Made by a program: the position numbers and the translations under genes. The notes beneath the pieces are model-generated. The model saw nothing but the letters and a program-made list of their open reading frames with translations, was not told the origin of the DNA and searched no databases. Positions 11,101 through 23,225 of a stretch of DNA of 64,000 nt are shown here, one piece after another (positions within the stretch are counted from its first letter, which is position 1; the number at the start of each line of letters is the position of its first letter). The stretch comes from Petrolisthes cinctipes (Eukaryota; Arthropoda; Malacostraca; Decapoda; Porcellanidae): positions 1 to 64,000 of the forward strand of contig JAWQEG010002436.1 in NCBI GenBank assembly GCA_033782935.1, given 5' to 3'.

Positions 11101-14100
11101 CGACTATGAGGAGCTCTACGTCAAACCAGAAAAGCAAGGTGAAAAAACAAATAAGTGATACCAACAAAAGTTCATGTCTTTGCTTTAATATTTCCAGTCA
11201 CCCCAAAGAGTTTGACCAGATGCAATTTTGCCCTGCAGGTACCCTAACCAGATACTGTACACTAATCCACTGGAGTGACTGGACAATGTGATATATACAA
11301 TCCAATAGAAAGTATTTATGGTCTCATGTTTAGGTAAGCACAAAGGAAAAAGAAAGAAAGGAGAGACAATTAAAGAGAGGAAAGGCTCTCAAAACCTTAA
11401 AAATATTGCCCACAACTTCAGTGCAGTATTGATTATTAATGATTTCAGATGAGAGTGCCAAACCCAAGCCACCAACCACAGCACCAAGTGTAGTGTCTAC
11501 ACCCACCGGTTCCCTCACTCGCTACACTCACACTCAGCCTACCACAGGTGAGTCAGCACATTGGCTAAGTTTGAAATGTGTTATATTTGTAGTACAGCTG
11601 TATTTATTATTTGGTCAAAAAGAGTTACAGAAGAACTTTCTATGATTCAATTCCAGTTGTTATATGGTTGATAATAGTCTTGCAATGAAAGAGCATAAGA
11701 ATATCTTAATTATTTTAAGTTTTAGGTTTTAGAGAAAATATATTGTTGAATAGGTGTTTGATATTAAGAAATATGTGTGGATTCCAAAAAATTGTCACAG
11801 CAAAAATAACTGAAATCCATGAAGGTATAGTGTTAGTAAATCACTTGATCAGAGAGTAGAGGAAAATGTTGTGAGATAGTTTTGGTATGTTGAAAAAATG
11901 GATGAAACTAGAGTGATGAAAGAAGTGTATGAGAGCATATGTGGGACAGAGAAGAAGGGGATGACTAAAGAGAAGATAGTATGATATGGTGAGTGATTGT
12001 GTAAGAAAGTATTGATTACAAATGGCCTTTTACTTGAAATAATAGTTTCAGCAAAATAATTTTAATTAAGGTTTCTCCTTAGATGTTGTCGTATAAAAAG
12101 AAATTCCAATTTTACTAAAGATAAAAATAGTTTTTCGTTAAATAGATTATACAGTATTGTGTCCATGATTCTTATGGTCATGGTTATGTAGTACAGTATC
12201 TATTTTGTATATACAGTAGTTTACTGTATTACCTTATCTATTGTTCATGGAGAGACAATTTATATTTTCTTTCAACAGATTACCTTGTCTCCAGCTCCCC
12301 AGTCGTTCCTTCGCTTCCTCACAAGTTTTCCAAGTCCTCCTCATCTGGTGTCTATGGCTCCCCAGTTCCACAGCCCTCCCCTCTTGTCACTCACTCCTCT
12401 CCCCTCCCCCAGGCTTCCCCAGTATCCCTCCCCTCCCCCAGTCAAGCACAGATCAGCTACTCGTCACCCACCTTCCAGTCAAATCCCCCAATGTCTCCTT
12501 CACCACTCTCTAAATCCAGTCATTCCATCCCTCATGGTTCACTCTCCCACTCGCTGTCAAATCACGCTCTTGAATCATGTTTGAGTAGTAAACTGGGATA
12601 CCATCCCCACTCCAAGCATGAAAAGGAAGCAGAAAATGCAGCCCACAAGAGACAGGTCACCCAGCCAAGTTTATCTTCACCTCTTGAGGCACTCTGGGAT
12701 AGTTTTACTCACTCTGTTTCTGCAAGTCCTCAGCATCTTTCATCCAGCAGTGCCACTCCTTCAGCAACACCCAACAACACTCCCACACCGTTGCATGGGA
12801 TAGCAAGCCAGTCAGGACAAAGCCTTAGTTCTCCACAACTGTCATCAAAGAGTAGAACACCTTCCCCAAGAGTCACTTACAGGAAGCCAGTTGAGATTCG
12901 TAAAGCCAATGAGAGTAGTCAGTCAGATGAAGATGCTACACACAAAAGTACCGAAATTATAAGGAGACCCAGTATAGCCAAACTCAAGGAATTATTTGAG
13001 AAAAGTGGAGAGCCAGAAACCCCACCAGGCGTGAGACTATCCAGGAGTGCCAGTAGCGTAACCTCTAGGAAGGGCCTCAGTGTTCATCCTGACTCAGAAG
13101 GAGGTTTTAAAGTGAAGCGAAAGAGTAGCCTTGGAGCCGAGGAAACCATACAGTCAAAGAAGGCCTACGAGATTGTGGAAAAGTCACGACAACAAAACTT
13201 GCGTGTGTCACAATCGCAAGTGTCTTCCAAATCTCAAGCATCAACCCCGGTCACTATTGTCTCTGCTGCAAAGCCACCATCTAGTCCAGTGTCTTCAAGC
13301 CCAGTAGTACAGAGAAGAGCACACCACATAGTAAATGATTTTCAAGAAGATGGCTCGACTTCTGCATTGTTAGCGAGAGTGGATGATCGACCAGCCTTAC
13401 CAGTGAAAAAGAGCAAATCATTTAGATATGCCAGACCAGTAGAGGCAGCAACAAACACCATTGCTTCAACACGAAGTCCAGAACTATCCAGGAAAAAGGT
13501 GGACATAAACACTTACTTCAGTTTAGACCGAAGTAAAGCAGATGTTTCTTCTGTACTTAGCAAGTCTGAGAGTGGAAATGTAAACTTTATTGGAGACATA
13601 CCTTCACCGAGAGAAGGATTCAAGTTGTCAGTCTACCAAATGCCCAATGCCAGCAACTCTTCTTTATCTCCTCCCCAGGCTTCTCATGGAACAAAAGAAG
13701 TTTTACCATTAGACTCTAGATTGGACTGCAAGCCACAGATTCCACCAAAAAGAGTCATTGGAGAAAGATTTAGAAGCAACAGACACCAAGATTTCCATAC
13801 CACACCTCAACCTTTTACTTCAGCAGCATCAGCCAGCACCTCACAGGCGTCGCCTTATGCGAGTGAAAATTTTTTCTGTCGTATGCACCAGGCTCAGTCA
13901 GACCGGTCTATCTATGACTGCCCGAGGGAACTACAGGCAGCAATAAAAAATGAAATTGACAGCTTCAGCCAGAGTCATCATGGTTCACGATTTGCCAAAG
14001 ATAACATCCCACAGTCCTTTCCTGAGACTGAAACCAAGACAATGTCCAAAGCATCTTATTTCTCTCCATTAACAACTCCCAAAGCTTCACCAACATCAGA

Positions 14101-17100
14101 TGTGACACAACAAGATGCAACAACAACAACAGCAACTATGGGTAAAGAGTATGTAAATGCCAGAGTGATGAGAAACCCTAATGCCAGTGCAAGAGAAACT
14201 CCTAAGTTGGTTTATGTCCCAGTTCCCACCAAACGAGGATCCAGGGACAAGCCACACGAATATGCCAACTGTGATCTCACCGGATATTCACATCCGGATT
14301 CCACTGAAGAAGAGTCCAGTGATTTCTACATGGATCCACACACCTTCAAGAAGGGAGGTACAGGTAAGTTTCCACTCTATGATGAAGTTATGCCCTCATC
14401 TCCCAGCAAAAGTGACTGTTCTCCAACCACCTCCTCATCCAGGGAAACTATTATGTCTCAGCTGCTTTCTGCTTCCACTCCCTCAGCCACCACTCCTGGT
14501 TCAACTGATTATGAAGTTATGGATTTTGGTGAGTCAATTGCAAGCGTGGATGAAGTATTTGAAACTGTTAATTATGAACTCATCGACAACAAAGAGAGGC
14601 AAGGCCACAAGACCATAGAGAACAAGAGAGACTTTTATTCCAAGAAGGAGTTGGACCCCATAGCAAGACAGGTATTCCAGGACTGTAAAGACTACCTCCT
14701 CCACAGCAACAACAAGTCCCCTGTGCCATCCCTAATGCCCAAACCTCAGGATAAGGAGAAGGAGCCTACCAACACGTCCCACAAAGCCCCTGACACCACC
14801 ACCACCACCACCAGTACAACAACCAGGTCTGGAGTCTCATCTCTTGACACAAGCATGGATGTGGATGAGGTAAAAAGTAAAGTCAATGTGGCTCCTCAGG
14901 GGTTGCGGACCAGAGAGAGACGGAACAGTTACCGACAGGCAGTGAATCCCATTATTCAGAATGAAGGAAAGTCACTTGAGGGTGGCAGGCCACATCCAAT
15001 GCTACAGCAAACAAAGAGTATCCACAAGTATGAACCTATATGGTTTGAAAATGGGAAACATATGATGAGAAGAAATGATGCAAGTTCCAACACCAGTCAA
15101 GACAACGTGCATCAGCAACACCAACCATTACGTATAACAAGAAGTCAGGGCGATGGAGCACCTCAACAAAAGCCAAACTGCTCTAATGTTTATGTGCAAG
15201 TGCAGCCTCCCTTAGGAGAAGATCATGGGCCAAACCTAAACCAGAAGTCCAGCAATAAAGATGCACAGTTCAGGGAGAAGCTAGAGGAACTGCACACTCT
15301 TGTAAACAACCTGGAGCGACAGAAGCAGGGTCAATCTAACATGGCATGGCAAAGGTTCATTGATGATGACAATAACTCCAAAGGCTCAGGCAGCAGTAAC
15401 AGCACCCTCCAGTCTCGCTCTACATCATCCTCAAGGTCCACAGAGCCCCAGGAACCAATATACGCCAATGCCCACATGCTGGTCGGGTTTCCGTCACACT
15501 CACCTGTCAGATCACAACAGCAGCAGCAGAGGACCACTAGGCACCCAGAGCCACTACCAGAAACAAGATCACCTCCTCCTATCCGTCACAGTCGTACTGA
15601 GGCTAAACTGGATGTGGTGGATTCAAAGTCTGGGAGGCAGTCACCTTTACTCAATGGCAGTTCATTGTACGGCACAATTGCAACTACAACATTCAGAAGT
15701 AAACAGTCAGACAGTGCCCCACTCATGTACCAGAATGCTAGCCAGGGAAAGGCACCATCTCCATATAACAACTTGCCCTCTACTGCCACCCTCCCAGCTC
15801 GAGCCACCACCTTGTCTCCGACCCCTTACCACAGTATACCTCCACCCAAAGGATTCGGAAGTGGGGCATCCCCTAGTACTTCCCCGAACCCCATTCAGAA
15901 CATCCAGCAGAATCGTGAGAACTGGGACCCATCCAGCAGTTCATCTCCGTATTACAACATGTCAGCATTCGTGAGCGGCAAACCTGGGCAGCCACAGAGA
16001 CCAATGGCAGAGATGCGGCAAGGAGGAAAGTCGCCCTACTCTAATCTCCCACCAAATTCTGCCATGGCTCGTTCACGTGGACATCCTTCACATCAACCTT
16101 CTAAAGCTCGCATTGTGGGAGATATTGCTTATGTTGGTAAGAATTTTTTATAGCCTATTAGAGTGTCCACAAGTATTAAATATATTAAGTTGGGCTGAAG
16201 GCATCACACTCGCCTGATTGTCAATGATGTGATATAAAACCCACAATGGCAAGTGGAATATTTAATACCAGAGAGTTTTGGTCATTTCTCTGCTTAGTCT
16301 TGACCACTCTGAAGGTGGTGGCAGTGTCCAACGAAACTGTCTGGTTTTAAACTTTCCATATGCCAATGTGAGTTTTTTTCATGTCATGTCAGTGTGTTTT
16401 TAATGCTGTGTACAGATAATTTCCTTTTTTCTTATTGAATACTTCATTTGTCAACATGTTGTAAGCTGCTCTCCCATCAAATACAGTATAGTACACTTAA
16501 ATACTTCAAAATTTTGATTTAGTGGTGTGTGTTTTAAAATGAAAATAAAGTTCAATCAACTGCACTTGCTCTCAAAAATTGTATTTACTGTATTTACATA
16601 GAACGGTGAGCTCTTCCATGTTTATATTCAAATGCTATAATGAATAAGTGTAGTACTTGTGAAATACTGTAATAATCAAGAAGTTATGTTGATATATAAT
16701 AACAATAATAAGATATTGTTTAATTTAGTTTTAGTTTCAGTTTTTTATCAGCAGCATTTATGAATGAATGTTGATTAAGAATATTGTACCACTAACTGAA
16801 TTGATGCATAAATTACTGTGAACTTCAGGAGAGGAGCCAGTGCGACTGAGGCGTCCAGGCCCCACAATTCCTCTTCGATCGGATGGTGGGAACAGCGGGG
16901 AGTCGAGGGGATCCGATGGTACCCCAGTTGCCCCCCCAAGGATCAAGAGAACCTCGGGAGCCCCTCGCCACAGTGCCCTCGATCCCAATCCTCCACTCCA
17001 GGACAGGCGTATGTTGTGGTGTGGTGCTTGTAGTGGCTTAAGTAAGGGGTCATGTGATATTGTTGGCAAATTGAAGGTTACTTTTTTTTCACCAAACTGT

Positions 17101-20100
17101 GCCACAAAATTGATCACCTAAAGATTACTGACACTCCATGTTTTTTTGCACAGTTGGGAGGACTCGGTAGTTTTATATTCGCTGACAACATCATTACTCC
17201 TTTAATTTGTTTGGTGGTCCAATCTGTCTGTGTGGCGTTTAGTAGTTTTTAAAGCTTTTAGCACCAATATAAGCAAATAAACACATGATGCTCTTCTTTC
17301 TGTGATCTGTGTTATGAGATGTAATTACTTATCAGTGAGCCGAGTAACATGCAGACTGCCGAAGCTTCTCGTGGTGCACTAAGTAGCAAGATAATGGTTA
17401 GTATGGTAACTATGGATTTGGTTTTTCATACATACAGTACTTGATTTACAGAGGAGGATTGAAGATACCTTTGTCAATCACTTCCCGGTATGCGGAAACT
17501 CACACTTAGCTGCCGCATAATACCCTGTGATGGTGGTAAATTGGGGAAATGAGCTGCCTTCAATGAACCATCATCATTTGAGGAGCAATAACCTTATCTT
17601 GCAGCAAGGTGGACTAGGTGGAGTTTTGGCATAATCATTTATTTCTTGCAAGATGCTGAGATCTGTTCCTTCTTGCATAAAAAGAAAGAGTAAAGAATAA
17701 CACCCCACCACTCATTTGTTTAGCATGAAATTGTACATTCAGTTACTCGCTCTCATTTCTTATTCGCGACTTCTTTCTTACTTTCTTGGTAAATATACAT
17801 ATAATAGATAAATTGAATTTAAATGAATGCTGTACTGTATTGAAATGCAGGACCTGTATATCTTACTGGATGTGCATTATTTATCTGAAAGTATTTTAAT
17901 GATTGTTACCTTTATAGCTTTTTATTTGTTTTCCATGAGTGGGTAAAAAAAAATTATTATTCTAAACTGTTCCACATACTCTGAGGTAGTCTGACACAGC
18001 TTGAAAGGATCAGAAGCCTTAATTTATTAAAAGCATCTTGCCTCATTGAGGAACCTGTGATTTACTGTAGTTGGAGAGTAAGTGACTCCTGGTTCCTCCA
18101 AATTGTGCCAGAAACCAACACCTGTACTGAGGGAGTTTGTATCATGGCATAATATGGAGGAATTCATAGCCTCTGCTTTTCAACTTTGCAGTATTGCAAG
18201 GTCCAGGCTGTCAATCTCTGTCCTGCAGTTCACTACCATGCTCACTGTATAACTCTGTATGTTTCCCATTTTCACCAATTATTATTCAACCCTTGGACTA
18301 CAGGCTTTTTCTCTGGGAAGTAAGTTCATCTGGAGTCTGTGTAATGTGTAGGACATCATCAATAGTTTAGAATATTTTTATGGACAAGGCGACAGCAGAG
18401 GTTGAAGTAGTTTACTAAAAGCTGTAGTTAGAAAGGAGAGATGAAAGAAATCATCAGCCATTATACAACTAACATATGCAACAAGTTTCAGGAAAGAAAA
18501 AGGGAAGGAAAGCTATAAGAGAAAAAGTTATATCTTTGTGTAATTTGAGGAATTACCAGTAGTGAATGAGCAAGTTATATTATCTGAGAATTGAACTCTA
18601 GGCCAGCAATTGTGATGTAAAAAAAGAATCAGACAACCTGGTTCTAATTAGAATTCAAAGTACCGTACACCTGGGTGAGCTTTGCTGATCTGCTGGCAAT
18701 ATTGTATCGGACTCCTGGTGGAAAAGAGTTGCAATTTCATTCTTATCCCAATCAGTGATGTGTTATGATCCAATATTCACACAATTCTATGTACATCCAG
18801 AGTACAATATATTTCTGGTATAGTGTCTGACATGTTTTGTGTAATATGAGAACTGTGTCTCTATATCAGAACATACAGTGGACTACAGTCAACTGATGGT
18901 AAATGTTCACTGCCTACCAGAAACTTTGAGTCAAACTGTGTTTGGTAGAAGCTTGCCATTAATGGATTAGAAGTCACCCATTAGTCAATCAGATACCAAT
19001 TACAGTACTGTGCTGTACAGATATGAATATGGTTCATGATCATTGTACTGTACTCACTTCCATGCAAACCACAGAGCAGATTATGTATATAGATATTTTG
19101 TTATATACGGGGTAAGATATAGTCACTATAATAGTATACAGCACTGGTTTGTTTCTTGGTACAGTTTGGGGAAAGCAATAATCTCTAATTTATCATTAAA
19201 ACATTGACCCCTTCAATAAAACAGCTTTTATTTTTTTTACATATTTCTCCACATTTGTGATGAGTTTATGCTACAGAAAACCACTCATTTGTAGCACACT
19301 TGAAATCATGAACCTTAAGCCTTTTAATTATATCAAAGTTTGCATCTCAAACATTTCCAGGCAGTTAAAGTTGCCTGGCATAAGGATGAGTAAATTTTTT
19401 TAGGAAGTGTCACCATACTAAAGGAACTGTTCATATATGCTTAATATGTGTGTTTAATGTGAGAGTGTTAGAGGAAAAAGCTTTAAATGATTACATGCCT
19501 TCAGGATAATACTTTTGATTATCAGTAGTTGAATATAAGTCAGAATACAAAGCCAGTTTGTCAGTACAGTGCAATACTGTACAGTATTTTTTGACAGAGG
19601 CAGCTTTTTTTTTGTTTGCTTTATTATATGTAAATTCTCTGCTGTATTTTCATTTGAATCCAGTCTATTGTGTTCAAGTTTTTCAATAAGACATATATAA
19701 ATTAAAAGTTTTAAGGTTCATCTTGGTGGCTGCTTGTACTCTATTATATTCTGTAAGATGAATAGATGATATGCTGTAAATTGTTATTGTTGTTGATTTT
19801 GCTTTGAATATGGTAGCATTATTTTTCAGAGATAATATATTTAACAGCAGCAGTAATTTGTAAATAATTCCTGCTTATACTAAATATATAGATTCAAGTG
19901 ATTGGGTGAATCTGAGCATGTTAGTAACATTTATATCTAGATGCTTATATTACATACAGTGTCTGCTCAGAGTAAGTTGCAAATCGCAGTGCAGTCTTGT
20001 AGTGTTAATATTAGATAATTCTCTTTGTATAGGTTCATCTGGTGCTCAAGACAGCCACAGACAAACTATTCTAACAGCCAAACAGGTAATGCTACAGGAA

Positions 20101-23100
20101 TTGTATATACTGTATATATTTTTTATGTCCTTGTACTTCAGATGCTTCCTAATTAATTGGAAAGGATAATATTAGTGATTACATAAAATAAGCACCAAAT
20201 GAGGAGTGGCCATTAATGACAATATTTTGTTGTTGCTTTAACCTTGAGAGGTTCTGTAGATAGTGAATTGGAGACTACTGACTCATCCAAGCTGTGCCAC
20301 AGAATAAACCATCCATTTTCACGGGTGATTCTCTTGTTGGTGAATTGGAGGGTCTCTGATTCCTCCAAATTATGCCACGAAACAGATCCCCTATAGGTAC
20401 CATTGAGTGCGTCTGTTTCTTGGCATAGTTTGGAGAAATCAGAGACCTTCAATTTGCCAACAATAGAATCTCCCCTTAAGGTCATTTGTTTTGTGGTACA
20501 TTTTCAAGGAATCAGTAGCCTCCAGCTTTCACCAGCATTATACACCATAATTCAAAGCAGCTGAAAATGTTGACAGTACTGATGTTTATTTTATGCAATC
20601 TGTCTGTGAACTTTATATTTCTGGTCATGACACCAATTCTGAAAAATTACCATTATATTTGGAATATAGGACCTGATTTAGCTTGGCATCTTATAGTTTT
20701 ATATTATGTTGCAATATTATTTTTATTTGTAGAAGTAACATGAAGTGTGTTTCAGCCTGCAAGTAATATTTCAGAAACAGGGTTAACAAAATTTCTGATC
20801 TTAAGTAAACATTCTATTTTCTCATTTCTAAAAGTATGTTCTCATTTGTAATGTTTCTCAGTTTTTCAAAGGTTTCTTCTTTCTGGTTCAGTACAATATA
20901 CAATAGTTTTCATATTGATATTACAGTATTAGTTATAATGGTGTTGGTCTTCAAGTTCTTCCAACTAACAGTATCTCTAGTAGTTTGAGGATAGAAATGA
21001 ACCCTCAGTAATACTTGCATACTGTATACAGTAAGGCATCAGCCAAAAAGAAGAATATAGCATAATGTCTCACTGGCAGTCATGAGGAACTCGCTAAATA
21101 CTTTCTCTTCAGATGCTCGTTTTCCCTCGCATATTCAAAAGAAGAAATATGTGTTACTTATATGAATGACTATGGGTAAAACCTAAGTCATTGTATATAG
21201 TAGCACTTCTGTCTTGTATTTGATAAGTAGGTCAAACCTACAGGAAATGGAAAATATGAAGCTCCAAGCTCTCTTTTATATTATGACATTTTCACTCTCC
21301 CTGAAAATGCTTTGATATACAGGCGAAGGCGTGGAACTCAGTGCTTTCTTTCCATTTCTTGTGGATTGTGTTGAACTGCAGTTTATGTGAGGGTGAACTG
21401 GTGTCAAACCCAGTCCATTTTAGCCCTTGGAGTAAAGTCAATTGTTATCTTGTGCAGGCAGGGCTGAACTATCACTTCTACTAGTGCGGTGTGGGATGGG
21501 GTTGGCCCGGCTTGCTTGCTAGTACTTCCGCTTCTCTCCTTCTTTGACATCTGAGACACACCTGCTGTCTCTTGCCGGCCACCCAATATTGTAGGATTAT
21601 TTTCATGTCATTATATTTTTCTGTCTGGTATGAATGGCTGACAAATTTTCTTAATGCGTTATTGTGTTTATGTTTCTGATCAGTATACAGCACTGAATGT
21701 GACAGGTTGTTTAAGTGCATTTGGATTAAGTTGAATGTAATATTTTGTGAAACTATACATGGTTGATATAATATACAAGACCAGCATGCTGGGTATCTGA
21801 TAACTCAGCATGTTAACCCAAATAATTACTCGGCTGATAATTTCACTCCAATAACAGTTCATTATTTACACAGTGTATGATGCTTTATGTTTTGCATTGT
21901 GCATGTATTGTATGTTCACTTACTATAACAGTTAAATGGGAATGATTATCAGAACTGTATATGGAATTTACCAGGTCATGATATTTATCAACTTCATAAT
22001 TAGATACTGATGCCTACACAGTTTTACATAATTGGAAATCATAAACCCTTTTTATTGTTATGGAATATATAACTCTTATTTGATGTGGTATACAATATAT
22101 AACAATTTTATATAATTAGAATGTTACTTTCTGGCAGGTATGGCTAGAATTGACTATTTATGGCTTCTTTTTGTGTGCAGACTTGGCCTCTGAGCGATGA
22201 TGAACCCCCACCAGCCATCCCAGCAAAGACAGCTGCTGCCTATCAGTACCCCGACCCCCCTCCTCCCCCACCTCACCTTCACCCTCATCACCCACCACTA
22301 TCACATCACTCCCCATACATGCAGCCACCTCCACCAAAACCCGTCCAATCATCACATCACCCTCTAACATCATCCACTTCATCACCACCATTATCTTCAT
22401 CAGCATGTCAGCCCACCAACTCATCAACCACATCTGCATCACACACCAACAACAACAACACCAACAACAACAATCAAAAGCAACACTCCTCTCACAAGCG
22501 TCCTTCTCAAGACCCCCAGCCCAAACTGACAGCAATCAATGTTCATTCTTTTCCCAAGCCCCAACAGCTAAATGAACTAAGTGCACAGCAGCAGGAAGGT
22601 GAGGTGGTCAGAGTGGGAGAGGCTGCTTGTGGCATTGTCAGTGAGAGTACATCGGATAGTTCAGATGATGAAGGCATTTTCCACAAGTTCACAGCACCAA
22701 ACTTTTTAAGGAAGTGGCGGACAAATACCAGCAAACAGATAAGTCCTGCTGCGTCCTCCTCCCCAAAGTCTGCATTTTATGTGGAAAAAGACCCACAACA
22801 GAAAGAGAACAAGTCCGTGAAAGAGCAGCAACAGAACAAGGAAACTGGGGCACCTTCCCCAACCTCACCCAAGCCACTTGTAAAGGCCTTTGGCAAACTT
22901 CGGCAGAATTCAAAAACAGTCGCAGCAAACTTCAAGTCATACCTCAGCCAGCGGGGAGAAAGAGGTGATGGAGATGGAGGGGGTACCATGCCCGTGGGGC
23001 CACAAAATGGCAGGCCAGGTGGGACCTCACTTGGCTCCCCAAACATCTCTCGTGGAATTCAGAAGAGTGCCAGCTCTGGTCCAGCCATCAATCCCTTCTC

Positions 23101-23189
23101 TCAAGTGGTACAAGAATATAGTAAGTGATTTGCTGTACTTTTCCTTACATATTTAGTGTATAATTTATGTCAAATATTGAGAATGGTAG

Positions 23190-23225
<36 letters not shown>

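Noticed and set aside
12491..12493. ATG as start of a separate 1,220-codon gene
   Set aside because: The frame is open upstream to the acceptor at 12278 and joins in phase 1 to the PTP exons; it is an internal Met.
22160..22162. ATG as start of a separate 322-codon gene
   Set aside because: It lies in the intron just before the acceptor at 22180; exon j joins exon i in phase 0.
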